A stretch of DNA of 48,248 bases from Paracoccaceae bacterium. Lineage in GTDB: Bacteria; Pseudomonadota; Alphaproteobacteria; Rhodobacterales; Rhodobacteraceae. Where the stretch lies: contig WTAL01000029.1 in NCBI GenBank assembly GCA_013139635.1, positions 1 to 48,248 on the forward strand, read 5' to 3'. Made by a program: the position numbers and the translations under genes. This document shows positions 15,913 through 23,897 of the stretch, one piece after another; the stretch's first letter is position 1, and each line of letters begins with the position of its first letter. Under the pieces are notes generated by a model. That model had not been told where the DNA came from and made no database searches. It was given only the letters and a program-made list of their open reading frames with translations.

Positions 15913-17583
15913 TTAGCGGCGAAACTGCCGATTTCCGGCTTTCGCAAGCAAAATCACGGGCAAAAGCCCCGCCAGCATAACCAAAAGCGCCGAGGGCGCC
16001 GCCTTCTCGAGGTTCTCAAGCGAGGCCTGCCCGTAAACCTGCGTGGCGAGCGTATCAAAGTTGAATGGTCGCAAAATCAGCGTGGCGGGTAGCTCTTTAA
16101 CGGAGTCGACAAACACCAGCAACGCCGCCACGACCACCGAGCCACGAATGAGCGGCACGTGCACGGCCCACAGGGTTTGCCAGCTATTACGGCCCAGCGA
16201 GCGCGCGGCCATATCCATAGAAGGCGTTACGCGGCCAAGGGCTGAATCAATCGCGCCTTGAGGGATGGCGAAAAACCGAACGGCGTAGGCAAACATTACG
16301 GCGGCGGCGGAGCCGGTAAGCAGCAGGCCGATATCAACGCCGAACCAATTTTCGATCAGGTCCGCCAGGGCATTATCAAACGCGCCAAACGGGATAAGAA
16401 TGCCGATGGCGAGCACTGCGCCCGGTGCGGCATAGCCAATGGCCGTAACGGGCATAAGTAGGCGCGGCAGGGTGCGCTTGGAGTTGCGCACGCCGTACAC
16501 CATAAACAGCGCACCAAAGACCGTGAGCGTGGCCGCCCCTGCCCCCAGCAAAACCGTATTTTTGGCGGCCAGCCAGAGCTTTGGGTCTGCCCAAAGGTTA
16601 GTATGGCTAAAGGCCTTGGCGGAAATCACGCCCACGGGGAGGAGGAACCCCGCGATAAACGGCAGCAGGCAGGCCAGTGTGGCCAAAATGGCCCCCGTGC
16701 CGTGCAAGCGCTCGGGGGTGATCGGGGTTACTTTGGCGGAAAGGTTATGAAAGCGGCGGCGCTTGCGGGCGTATTTTTCAAACACAGCCAGCACCAGCAC
16801 AAAGATCAGGATCAGCGTGGCGATTTGGGCGGCACCACCTGCGTTATAGCCTTGTAGCCACGTGGTGAAAATACCCGTCGTCAGGGTTTGCACAGCAAAA
16901 TATTCCACCGTGCCAAAATCATTCAGCGCTTCCATCATTACAATGGCGAGGCCAGCGGCAATGGCGGGGCGCGCCATCGGCAAAGCCACGCGGAAAAAGC
17001 TGCGCCACGGGCCGCAGCCCAGCGCGCGGGAGACCTCTATCATGCTGGCCGATTGCTCTCGGAAGGCCGCGCGGGCCAGTAGGTAAACATAAGGGTAAAG
17101 CGAAAGCGTAAGCACCATGGCGGCAAACCAGATAGAGCGGATTTCGGGAAACCAATAATCGCGGCTGGTTTGCCAGCCGAAGGTGGCGCGCAGCAGGGTT
17201 TGCACGGGGCCAGCATATTCAAGGAAATCAACCAGCGCATAGGCGCTAATGTAGGCGGGGAGGGCCATGGGCATCAGCAGCAACCATTGCAGCCATTGCC
17301 GGCCGGGGAAGCGCTTCATCACCACTAGCCACGCGGCAGAGGTGCCAATAACGGCGGAGCCAAGGCCGACCATAGCCATAAGCCCGATGGAATTTCGCAG
17401 GTAGCGCGGCAGGGTGGTGGCTAAAAGATGGCCCCAAATATTCTCGGTGGGGAAAAACGCAATGTATACCACCGCGATTAACGGCATCAGCACCAAAAGC
17501 GCGATCAGCACAGCGCCGATCGACCACAGATCAGGCAGGCGCGCCTTGCGGGCTTTGGGGGGGGATGGTATCGCGGTATTCAT
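15913..17583 (-). CDS. fbpB: Ferric-iron type ABC transporter permease (FbpB-like), 556 aa
   Basis: Two fused permease halves of about six helices each are present, as in SfuB/FbpB. Each has an EAA loop: EVSRALGCGPWRSFFRVALP in the first and MAARSLGRNSWQTLWAVHVP in the second. These permeases import Fe3+ delivered by a periplasmic binding protein. No binding protein or ATPase gene is adjacent, so the partners must be encoded elsewhere. It diverges from kynU with a 62-bp gap. Thiamine or other substrates of related double permeases are less likely but not excluded. Confidence 0.8.
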   Translation of the reverse strand: MNTAIPSPPKARKARLPDLWSIGAVLIALLVLMPLIAVVYIAFFPTENIWGHLLATTLPRYLRNSIGLMAMVGLGSAVIGTSAAWLVVMKRFPGRQWLQWLLLMPMALPAYISAYALVDFLEYAGPVQTLLRATFGWQTSRDYWFPEIRSIWFAAMVLTLSLYPYVYLLARAAFREQSASMIEVSRALGCGPWRSFFRVALPMARPAIAAGLAIVMMEALNDFGTVEYFAVQTLTTGIFTTWLQGYNAGGAAQIATLILIFVLVLAVFEKYARKRRRFHNLSAKVTPITPERLHGTGAILATLACLLPFIAGFLLPVGVISAKAFSHTNLWADPKLWLAAKNTVLLGAGAATLTVFGALFMVYGVRNSKRTLPRLLMPVTAIGYAAPGAVLAIGILIPFGAFDNALADLIENWFGVDIGLLLTGSAAAVMFAYAVRFFAIPQGAIDSALGRVTPSMDMAARSLGRNSWQTLWAVHVPLIRGSVVVAALLVFVDSVKELPATLILRPFNFDTLATQVYGQASLENLEKAAPSALLVMLAGLLPVILLAKAGNRQFRR

Positions 17584-17645
17584 ATAGGATGCATAAGCCG
17601 GATTGCGGCCAAAAGTCCAGCACCCAGAACCGCGCAGGAGCCAAC

Positions 17646-18857
17646 ATGAAAAAAGCCATAGCCTTAGATGCCGCTGACCCGCTGGCCCCCCTGCGGGACC
17701 AGTTTTTCATCCCCGATGGGATGATCTATTTTGATGGCAACTCGCTGGGGGCCATGCCCAAAGCTGCGCTGGCGGCGGTTTCTGAGGCCACGCAGCAGGA
17801 ATGGGCGACCGACCTAATAACCAGCTGGAACAAGGCGGGGTGGTTTGCCCTGCCGACAGATTATGGTGATAAGCTTGCGCCCGTTATCGGCGCCTCGGCG
17901 GGCGAGGTGGCGATTTGCGATTCGACCTCGATAAACCTCTATAAGGCGCTTTTTGCCGGGCTGAGCCTGCGGCCCGAACGCCACGTGATTATTGCCGAGA
18001 AAAGCAGCTTTCCGACAGATCTTTATATGGTTGAGGGCGCGCTGGCCTCTCGCCCCGGCCTTGAAATGAAGCTGGTAGATGACCTGTTAGCGTCGATAGA
18101 TGAAACCGTAGCCGTGGTGCTGGTAAACCATGTGGATTATCGCTCGGGCCAAGTGGCCGAAGTAGAGGCCATAACAGCGCGCGCCCATGATATGGGCGCG
18201 GTGGTGATTTGGGACCTTTGCCACTCGGCGGGGATAATGCCCGTGGGGCTTAATGATGGGGGGGCCGATTTGGCGATTGGTTGTACCTATAAATACCTGA
18301 ATGGCGGGCCGGGGTCGCCGGCGTTTATTTATTGTGCCGAGCGGCATTTACCAAAGGTTAGCCAGCCGCTTTCCGGCTGGTGGGGCCATGCGCAACCCTT
18401 TGCTTTTGATACCAAATTCGCGCCTGATGTCGGCATACGAAAGTTCCTGTGCGGCACGCAACCGATCCTATCTTTTCGCGCGCTTGAGGCGGGGCTGGAT
18501 ATTATTTCGGGGCTGGATATGGCGCAGGTGCGCGCCAAGAGCCAGTCTTTAACCTCACTCTTTATCGAGCTGGTTGAGGCCGAAGTGCCTGCGCTTACGC
18601 TGGCTTCCCCCCGCAAAGCCGCACATCGTGGCTCTCAGGTTTCGTTCTCCCACCCCGAGGCTTACCCAATTGTGCAGGCGCTTATTGAGCGCGGTGTTGT
18701 AGGAGATTTCAGGATGCCCAACGTGCTGCGCTTTGGCTTTTCGCCGCTATATTTGAGCCACATTGATGTGGTGCAAGCAGTGGAGATCCTACGCGATATT
18801 ATGGAAAACGATGTCTGGAAAACGCCTCATTTTCAAGCCCGCGGCGCGGTGACATAA
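17646..18857 (+). CDS. kynU: Kynureninase, 403 aa
   Basis: The PLP enzyme splits kynurenine to anthranilate and alanine in tryptophan breakdown. Supported by IYFDGNSLGAMPK, the PLP phosphate region CDSTSINLYKA, the Asp-containing VVIWDLCHSAG and the Schiff-base Lys in GCTYKYLNGGPGSPAF. The conserved SGWWGHAQPFAF and RFGFSPLY are also present. AGGAG lies upstream of the ATG at 17646, which is preferred to an upstream start at 17565. No other kyn genes are adjacent. Confidence 0.93.
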   Translation: MKKAIALDAADPLAPLRDQFFIPDGMIYFDGNSLGAMPKAALAAVSEATQQEWATDLITSWNKAGWFALPTDYGDKLAPVIGASAGEVAICDSTSINLYKALFAGLSLRPERHVIIAEKSSFPTDLYMVEGALASRPGLEMKLVDDLLASIDETVAVVLVNHVDYRSGQVAEVEAITARAHDMGAVVIWDLCHSAGIMPVGLNDGGADLAIGCTYKYLNGGPGSPAFIYCAERHLPKVSQPLSGWWGHAQPFAFDTKFAPDVGIRKFLCGTQPILSFRALEAGLDIISGLDMAQVRAKSQSLTSLFIELVEAEVPALTLASPRKAAHRGSQVSFSHPEAYPIVQALIERGVVGDFRMPNVLRFGFSPLYLSHIDVVQAVEILRDIMENDVWKTPHFQARGAVT

Positions 18858-18879
18858 AAACGCCCTCACGAGGAGGGCG
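18856..18879 (-). terminator. Minus-strand terminator ending tandem element 1
   Basis: CGCCCTC (18861-18867) pairs with GAGGGCG (18873-18879) and on the minus strand is followed by five U (A-run 18856-18860). The T-run side shows it serves minus-strand transcripts, not kynU. Confidence 0.8.
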
Positions 18880-18953
18880 GTAAAACTGGTAAAAAAAGCG
18901 TATTCAGGGCAAAACACTTACACGGCGGCACTCACTAACTACCCTGAATACAC
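18880..18953 (-). ncRNA. Tandem structured sRNA candidate, unit 1
   Basis: A perfect 10-bp stem (18900-18909 with 18942-18951) closes a 32-nt loop. Read on the minus strand, the loop contains AGUGAGUGCCGCCGUGU, and the stem is followed by GC and seven U (18891-18897), then by the hairpin terminator at 18856-18879. A possible -10 (TAAACA) sits at 18959-18964. The loop is nearly identical in unit 2 and related in unit 3, although the stem sequences differ. No match to a named sRNA family is recognised. Confidence 0.6.
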
Positions 18954-18966
18954 TTAAATGTTTAAC

Positions 18967-18978
18967 GACTAAATAAGG
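18967..18978 (-). promoter_or_regulatory. 12-bp box shared by units 1 and 3
   Basis: On the minus strand this reads CCTTATTTAGTC and is repeated exactly at 19316-19327 upstream of unit 3. It lies just upstream of the predicted -10 of unit 1 and 14 bp upstream of that of unit 3, a difference of one helical turn. It may be an activator or repressor site. Confidence 0.4.
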
Positions 18979-19044
18979 CCAGAAAATGCGCCAAATGTGG
19001 CAATTATATGATTTATTGAATGTGTTTGTGGGCTTCCAGAAAGT

Positions 19045-19071
19045 AAAAAGGCGCCCTCCGTCATGGGCGCC
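19045..19071 (-). terminator. Minus-strand terminator of unit 2
   Basis: GGCGCCC (19050-19056) pairs perfectly with GGGCGCC (19065-19071) and on the minus strand is followed by five U (19045-19049). Confidence 0.85.
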
Positions 19072-19151
19072 AAACTGTTCACTATCTTAACAAAGTGTAG
19101 GCAGAGAAAACTCGCAACACGGCGGCACTCACTACCTGCTCTGTCTACAAA
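19072..19151 (-). ncRNA. Tandem structured sRNA candidate, unit 2
   Basis: An 11-bp stem with one non-Watson-Crick position (19096-19106 with 19139-19149) closes a 32-nt loop that on the minus strand contains AGUGAGUGCCGCCGUGU, as in unit 1. The transcript would run into the terminator at 19045-19071, giving about 105 nt. A possible -10 (TAGATT) is at 19156-19161. Confidence 0.65.
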
Positions 19152-19189
19152 AAATAATCTATCGTTGAATTGAGGCGCAAATTTGGAGC

Positions 19190-19236
19190 AAAAAAGGCCA
19201 TTTTGTGGTGATTCGCATTATTTCTGGCACAAAGGC
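19190..19236 (-). terminator. Probable minus-strand terminator of unit 3
   Basis: On the minus strand GCC-TTTGTG pairs with CACAAA-GGC (two bulged bases, 20-nt loop), followed by C and six U (19190-19195). It is weaker than the terminators of units 1 and 2. Confidence 0.5.
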
Positions 19237-19291
19237 GCATACAGGGCGAAACTCGTGACACGGCGACAATCTATAAATGCCCTGCATGCAG
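19237..19291 (-). ncRNA. Tandem structured sRNA candidate, unit 3
   Basis: An 11-bp stem with one G-U pair on the minus strand (19237-19247 with 19279-19289) closes a 31-nt loop whose core is diverged (GUCGCCGUGU, then CGAGUUU as in unit 2). A good -10 (TATATT, 19297-19302) places the start right at the stem. Confidence 0.55.
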
Positions 19292-19315
19292 TTGAGAATA
19301 TAGGGGCAAAGCTGT

Positions 19316-19327
19316 GACTAAATAAGG
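19316..19327 (-). promoter_or_regulatory. Second copy of the 12-bp box upstream of unit 3
   Basis: This is identical to 18967-18978 (CCTTATTTAGTC on the minus strand). No copy was found in front of unit 2. Confidence 0.4.
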
Positions 19328-19388
19328 GGGAACCATGCAAAAACTTGGGGAATTGCCCTATTCTTGGCAAAAACCTCCAAATTACCAG

Positions 19389-19550
19389 CTATTTTCCATC
19401 AGGATCATCATCAAATTGATCTGAAAGTATCCGTGCCGCATTACCCTTTGGATCATCAAATTGCTTGTTTTTGATCGACCAAAAGAAGGCATAGAGGCCA
19501 ATACCACCTAAAATAAGCGAAATAGGGATCAAAAAGGCGAGGATGTTCAT
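19389..19550 (-). CDS. ccoS: cbb3 oxidase maturation protein CcoS, 53 aa
   Basis: A short protein begins MNILAFLIPISLILGGIGL, with one membrane helix, followed by AFFWSIKNKQFDDPKGNAAR and an acidic tail. This is the typical CcoS form, needed for cofactor insertion into the cbb3 oxidase subunit CcoN. Its ATG overlaps the ccoI stop codon (ATGA), as usual at the end of ccoGHIS operons. It stops 87 bp before the 12-bp box of the sRNA array. Confidence 0.93.
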   Translation of the reverse strand: MNILAFLIPISLILGGIGLYAFFWSIKNKQFDDPKGNAARILSDQFDDDPDGK

Positions 19551-21739
19551 TTCATTCTTCCGATTCGCATAGCGTTCAGGGAAACCGTAATAGAGCTGGC
19601 CGACATGGCAAGGGCCGCCATAAGCGGGGTGGCAAAACCGGCAAGGGCCAGTGGCACCGAAATAAGGTTATAGACTGCAGCAATGCTGAAGTTTTCAATA
19701 ATGCGGCGCTTGGAGGCCACGGCGAGCCTGTGGGCATTGGCAACCTCACTTAAGTCATTATTGATAATGATCATATCGGCACTGGAGCGGCTGGCATCCA
19801 CCGCTGACGCTGGCGAAATGGAAACATGCGCGGCGGCGAGGGCCGCGGCGTCATTCAGGCCGTCACCAACCATTAGGACTTTGTGGCCCTTGGCTGCCAG
19901 CGCCGTTAGAGCGTCCACCTTTTCTGCGGGGCTGGCTTGGGCGGTCCAATGCGTTATGCCCGCCGCCTTCGCGGTCGCTTCTGCGGCAGCAGGAACATCG
20001 CCTGAAAGCAAGTGAACCGTTAGCCCGGTTTCTTGCAAGGCTTTTACAGTTGCGGCGGCCTCGGGGCGAAGCTCATCTTCGAATAAGAATGGCAATGCGG
20101 GCTGGGTGCCGGCTTTGAGCCAAACGGCGGTTTGAGCAGCAGGCGCTGCGCCGCACCAGTCAGCACGGCCAAGGCGAACCTCTTCGCCGTTCAAGAGGCC
20201 AGACGTGCCAAAGCCCGGATGCTCGCGAACACCTTCCAATGCCAACTCACTGCTGAAACTGCGCGCAATGGCTTTTGAGAGCGGATGGGCCGAGTGCTGC
20301 GCCAAGGCGGCGGCAATATTACTGGCCTCGGCGGGAATATCTGCGGCGTTAACCAAGGCCGGCTTTCCGGTGGTCAGCGTGCCGGTTTTATCAAACACCA
20401 CGGTATCAATTTCGGCGAGGCGCTCCAGCGACACGCCATCTTTCAGCAGCACCCCTTGGGCGAAAAGCCTTCCTGAGGCCGCCGCCAGCACGGCCGGCAC
20501 CGCAAGGCCAAGGGCGCAGGGGCAGGTGATAATCAGCACCGCCGCCGCGATGTTAATGGCCAAGCGCCAGTCACCCGTTGCAAAGCCCCAGCCAAGGAAG
20601 GCCAGCAGCGAAAGGAGGTGCACGGCGGGGGCATAAATATTCGCGGCTTTCTCGGCCAGCGAGGTGTATTTATTACGCGTGGTTTCGGCGGTTTCCACCA
20701 GCCGCGTGATCTGCTTAAGCAGGGTTTCTTCGCCCAGCCCCTCGGCGCGCACTTTTAGCGGGCCGGAAATATTGAGCATGCCCGCGCGCACCACAGCCCC
20801 CTGCCCCACCGCTTGCGGCAGGGTTTCACCGGTCAGCATCGAGGGGTCAAGCTCGCTGTCACCCCAAGTAACCACACCGTCAACCGGCAGGCGCTCACCG
20901 GGGGCGACGGCCAGAATATCGCCTTCACGCAGGGCATCCAGCGGCACAGTTTCTTCGCCATCATCAGTGACACGGCGCGCTTTTTGCACCTCAAGCGCCG
21001 CCAGCTCAGAGGCGGCAGAGCGGGCGGTGGCGCGGGTTTGGTAATCCAGATAGCGGCCGATAAGCAGGAAGAACGTCAGCGAAAGGGCCGCATCAAAGTA
21101 GGCGTGGTCGCCGCCTTGCATGGTTTCATAAAGCGACACGCCAGAGGCCAGAATGATGGCTAGCGAAATCGGCACGTCCATATTGAGGCGGCCACGGCGC
21201 AGCGCACCCCACGCGGATCTATAAAACGGGTAGCCAGAGAAAACCACGGCAGGCAGGGCAATGGCGGCGCTGATCCAGTGCATCAGGTCACGGGTGCTCC
21301 CCTCTGCCCCCGCCCAAACCGAGATCGAAAGCAGCATGACATTCATCATGGCAAAGCCCGCCACGCCAAGGCGCGCCAGCAGATCACGCCCCGCTTTATC
21401 GCCCTCGGCCTTGGCCAAAACGGCGCTATCTAGCGGCTTGGCGGGGTAGCCGAGGCGGTCCAATTCGGCGATCAGCGCATCTTCGATTTCTGGCAAGTCA
21501 GCGGCGGTGATAGAAACCCGTTTCAGGGTCAGGTTTACCCGCGCGCCAAATACATCAGGGCGGTTGGCCAGCTGGCGCTCTACCGCTGAAATACAGGCAG
21601 CACAATGCACGGTGGGCAAGGAAAGCTCCACCCGCCGCATGGGCTGCTCGCTTGGGTCCAGCTTGGGCAGCCGCTTGCCAATATCTGGCAAGGCCACGCA
21701 AGCGGGGCACGCGGCCATAGATGGGGTTTCGGCGCTCAT
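19547..21739 (-). CDS. ccoI: Copper-transporting P1B-type ATPase CcoI, 730 aa
   Basis: The N-terminal metal-binding domain has LPTVHCAACISAVE with CxxC and a second upstream Cys pair (ACPACVA). Then come eight predicted helices with CPC in ITCPCALGLAVPAV, TGE in SMLTGETLPQ, the phosphorylated Asp in FDKTGTLTTGKP, HP in QHSAHPLSKAI and GDGLNDAAAL. It exports Cu(I) towards cbb3 assembly (FixI). The ATG lies one base after the ccoH stop codon. Confidence 0.95.
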   Translation of the reverse strand: MSAETPSMAACPACVALPDIGKRLPKLDPSEQPMRRVELSLPTVHCAACISAVERQLANRPDVFGARVNLTLKRVSITAADLPEIEDALIAELDRLGYPAKPLDSAVLAKAEGDKAGRDLLARLGVAGFAMMNVMLLSISVWAGAEGSTRDLMHWISAAIALPAVVFSGYPFYRSAWGALRRGRLNMDVPISLAIILASGVSLYETMQGGDHAYFDAALSLTFFLLIGRYLDYQTRATARSAASELAALEVQKARRVTDDGEETVPLDALREGDILAVAPGERLPVDGVVTWGDSELDPSMLTGETLPQAVGQGAVVRAGMLNISGPLKVRAEGLGEETLLKQITRLVETAETTRNKYTSLAEKAANIYAPAVHLLSLLAFLGWGFATGDWRLAINIAAAVLIITCPCALGLAVPAVLAAASGRLFAQGVLLKDGVSLERLAEIDTVVFDKTGTLTTGKPALVNAADIPAEASNIAAALAQHSAHPLSKAIARSFSSELALEGVREHPGFGTSGLLNGEEVRLGRADWCGAAPAAQTAVWLKAGTQPALPFLFEDELRPEAAATVKALQETGLTVHLLSGDVPAAAEATAKAAGITHWTAQASPAEKVDALTALAAKGHKVLMVGDGLNDAAALAAAHVSISPASAVDASRSSADMIIINNDLSEVANAHRLAVASKRRIIENFSIAAVYNLISVPLALAGFATPLMAALAMSASSITVSLNAMRIGRMK

Positions 21740-21740
21740 T

Positions 21741-22208
21741 TCACTCGCTTACAAGCAGATGCATGCGCTTTTTGTAAATCGTGCCGTCTTGCGCAACTGC
21801 ATCAAGAAATAGCCGCCACGGGCCGGAGGCCAGATCAGCATCGGCGCGGTATTCATTACCAACAAGGCGGAATTCAAGCGTGATATCTTCACCTGAAAAA
21901 GTTGGCCGCCCGAGGGTTGCCGAGATCGCGGCGGGTATCACCGCGGCGCCATCAGAATCTTGCAAATCCAGCACCACTTCATCGCCCTCATGGGTAAACT
22001 CAATCGTCCAGCCAAGCGCCCGCTGCGCCGCGGCGCGCTCGTTAAAGGTTTGCGACGCAATATAGGAATTATCAACTTCCAACCCCGGGAAGGTGCTAAC
22101 AGCCGAATAGGCCATATACACATTCACGCTGATGATAACGCCGAAAAAGCTGAGCATAATTATCAGCATTTTGCGGCCGGTAAATTCCCTTGGTTTTACG
22201 GCAGTCAT
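21741..22208 (-). CDS. ccoH: CcoH (FixH) cbb3 assembly protein, 155 aa
   Basis: A single N-terminal membrane helix (MLIIMLSFFGVIISVNVYMAY) is followed by a soluble FixH domain with TFPGLEVDNSYIASQTFN and a C-terminal beta-rich part ending PWRLFLDAV. The protein joins the oxidase complex during assembly. It lies between ccoG and ccoI with gaps of two and one bases. Confidence 0.92.
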   Translation of the reverse strand: MTAVKPREFTGRKMLIIMLSFFGVIISVNVYMAYSAVSTFPGLEVDNSYIASQTFNERAAAQRALGWTIEFTHEGDEVVLDLQDSDGAAVIPAAISATLGRPTFSGEDITLEFRLVGNEYRADADLASGPWRLFLDAVAQDGTIYKKRMHLLVSE

Positions 22209-22210
22209 GG

Positions 22211-23653
22211 CTATCTATCCTTTCCGTTAAACACGGTGTCAGCAAATGCGTCGGCGCCGGTTTCGTCATTTTCGATCCGTATTCTAACAGGAGACGACTG
22301 CGTAGACGAGAACGCAGAATCGCGCGTGCTGGTGAGATAAAGCCGGATTTTGGTGGTTTCGTCGGCTTCGGCAATAACGGCCGCGCCTTCAAGGCCCTCG
22401 ATAGACAGCGAAAGCCCGTCTGCCCCTTCAGCTGTGATATTAAACACTACATCATCGCCCTGCATATTGCGTAAGCGCACATCGTAAGCGTTACGTACCG
22501 AGCCGTCAGACAGCATTATGTAGGTCGGGTTACGCACGGGGGAGACCGAAAAGCCCATATCTGTGCGGACAAACAAAGCGACTAGCAAGCCAACGCCCAC
22601 AGCGCCCCAGAGCGAGATATAGATCAGGGTGCGCAGCCGGAAAACGTGCTTCCAGAGCTTGCGCGGTGCTTCGCCCGCTTTTTCGCGCTCAAAGTCAGAG
22701 ACCGCGAGATAGTCGATCAAGCCACGGGGCTTGCCGATTTTGGTCATGATGTCATCGCAGGCATCTATGCACAGCGCGCAGGTGATGCAGGCCAGTTGTT
22801 GGCCATCACGGATATCAATGCCGGTGGGGCAAACATTGACGCAGGCCATGCAGTCAATGCAGTCGCCAAGCGGCGCTTCGCCTTCACGGCTTTTGCCTTT
22901 GCCACGCGGCTCTCCGCGCCAATCACGGTAGCCCACGGTGAGGGTTTCTTCGTCCATCATCGCGGCCTGAATACGCGGCCATGGGCAAGCATAAATGCAG
23001 ATTTGCTCACGGGCAATGCCACCAAAGAAGAAGGTCGCGATCGTAAGCGAAATAATAAAGCCGTAGGCCATGAGGCTGGCATCGCCGGTAACAAGGTCAA
23101 CCGCCAGTGTCGGTGCGTCGGCAAAGTAAAACACCCAAGCGCCGCCGGTTGCGGCCCCGATTAGCAGCCATGCAGCCCATTTGGTGAGCCGCAGCCTGAT
23201 TTTGCGGGCATCCCACTTGGCTTTGAGCAGGCGGATGCGGGCGTTACGGTCGCCCTCAACCCAGCGCTCCACAAGGATAAACAGGTCTGTCCACACCGTT
23301 TGCGGGCAAGCATAGCCGCACCAAACACGGCCCAAGGCCGAGGTGAACAGAAACAGCCCCAGCCCCGCCATAATCAGCAATCCAGCGATAAAATAGAACT
23401 CGTGCGGCCAGATTTCGATCCAGAAAAAGAAGAAGCGGCGGTTGGCCATATCGAGCAGCACGGCTTGGTCGGGCAGGTTGGTGCCACGGTCCCAACGGAC
23501 CCACGGGAGGATGTAATATAGGCCAAGCATTAGGCCCATCAACCACCATTTTAAATTTCGAAATTTGCCCTTAACTTTGCGAGGAAAAATTGGCTCGCGG
23601 GCTTCATATAAGCTGGCTGGTTTACTTGATTCTTCGTTCACTTTAAGCTCCAA
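22211..23653 (-). CDS. ccoG: CcoG (FixG/RdxA) ferredoxin-like cbb3 assembly protein, 480 aa
   Basis: Five membrane helices in the N-terminal half are followed by two ferredoxin cysteine clusters: DCIDCMACVNVCPTG and ACITCALCIDACDD, predicting two [4Fe-4S] clusters. The C-terminal periplasmic domain starts near residue 350. The family is proposed to reduce Cu(II) during cbb3 maturation. An FNR box lies upstream, with its centre about 75 bp before the ATG. Confidence 0.95.
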   Translation of the reverse strand: MELKVNEESSKPASLYEAREPIFPRKVKGKFRNLKWWLMGLMLGLYYILPWVRWDRGTNLPDQAVLLDMANRRFFFFWIEIWPHEFYFIAGLLIMAGLGLFLFTSALGRVWCGYACPQTVWTDLFILVERWVEGDRNARIRLLKAKWDARKIRLRLTKWAAWLLIGAATGGAWVFYFADAPTLAVDLVTGDASLMAYGFIISLTIATFFFGGIAREQICIYACPWPRIQAAMMDEETLTVGYRDWRGEPRGKGKSREGEAPLGDCIDCMACVNVCPTGIDIRDGQQLACITCALCIDACDDIMTKIGKPRGLIDYLAVSDFEREKAGEAPRKLWKHVFRLRTLIYISLWGAVGVGLLVALFVRTDMGFSVSPVRNPTYIMLSDGSVRNAYDVRLRNMQGDDVVFNITAEGADGLSLSIEGLEGAAVIAEADETTKIRLYLTSTRDSAFSSTQSSPVRIRIENDETGADAFADTVFNGKDR

Positions 23654-23721
23654 ATACGGATATCGGCCCCGTTGGTGGCCGATTTTAAACAGGGCATACG
23701 CCGCATTGCCACGCAGTATCC

Positions 23722-23735
23722 TTGATCTCGATCAA
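23722..23735 (-). promoter_or_regulatory. FNR box upstream of ccoG
   Basis: TTGATCTCGATCAA is a perfect match to the FNR consensus. A -10-like GTATGC (minus strand) is centred 32 bp downstream, the spacing of class II FNR activation, giving a leader of about 34 nt before ccoG. Confidence 0.8.
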
Positions 23736-23761
23736 TAAAACCTTAGCACATTGACGCAGGC

Positions 23762-23891
23762 AAAAAAAAGCCTGATCACACGGGGTGATCAGGCGTAAGG
23801 TTGCGCCCATTTGGGCGCGAGGGGAGTGAGGTGAGGCAAGGGCCTCACATCAAAAGTCAAAAACGTTAGAACCTAACAATCTTGGCTTCGC
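23762..23891 (-). ncRNA. Predicted FNR-activated sRNA between ccoP and ccoG
   Basis: The minus-strand transcript, predicted to start near 23891, contains three hairpins: GTGAGGC/GCCTCAC (23831-23848), GCGCCC/GGGCGC (23803-23818) and a 10-bp terminator stem (23770-23779 with 23785-23794) followed by eight U (23762-23769). Between hairpins 1 and 2 is an unpaired C-rich stretch (CUCACUCCCCUC) able to pair with Shine-Dalgarno sequences. No open frame is present. The promoter has a near-perfect FNR box at class II spacing. Confidence 0.65.
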
Positions 23892-23897
23892 AAATTC

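Noticed and set aside
18880-19291. The three repeated loops as a CRISPR-like array or a MITE
   Set aside because: The repeats are not regularly spaced direct repeats with spacers, the stems differ in sequence, and each has its own terminator; no cas or transposase gene is near.
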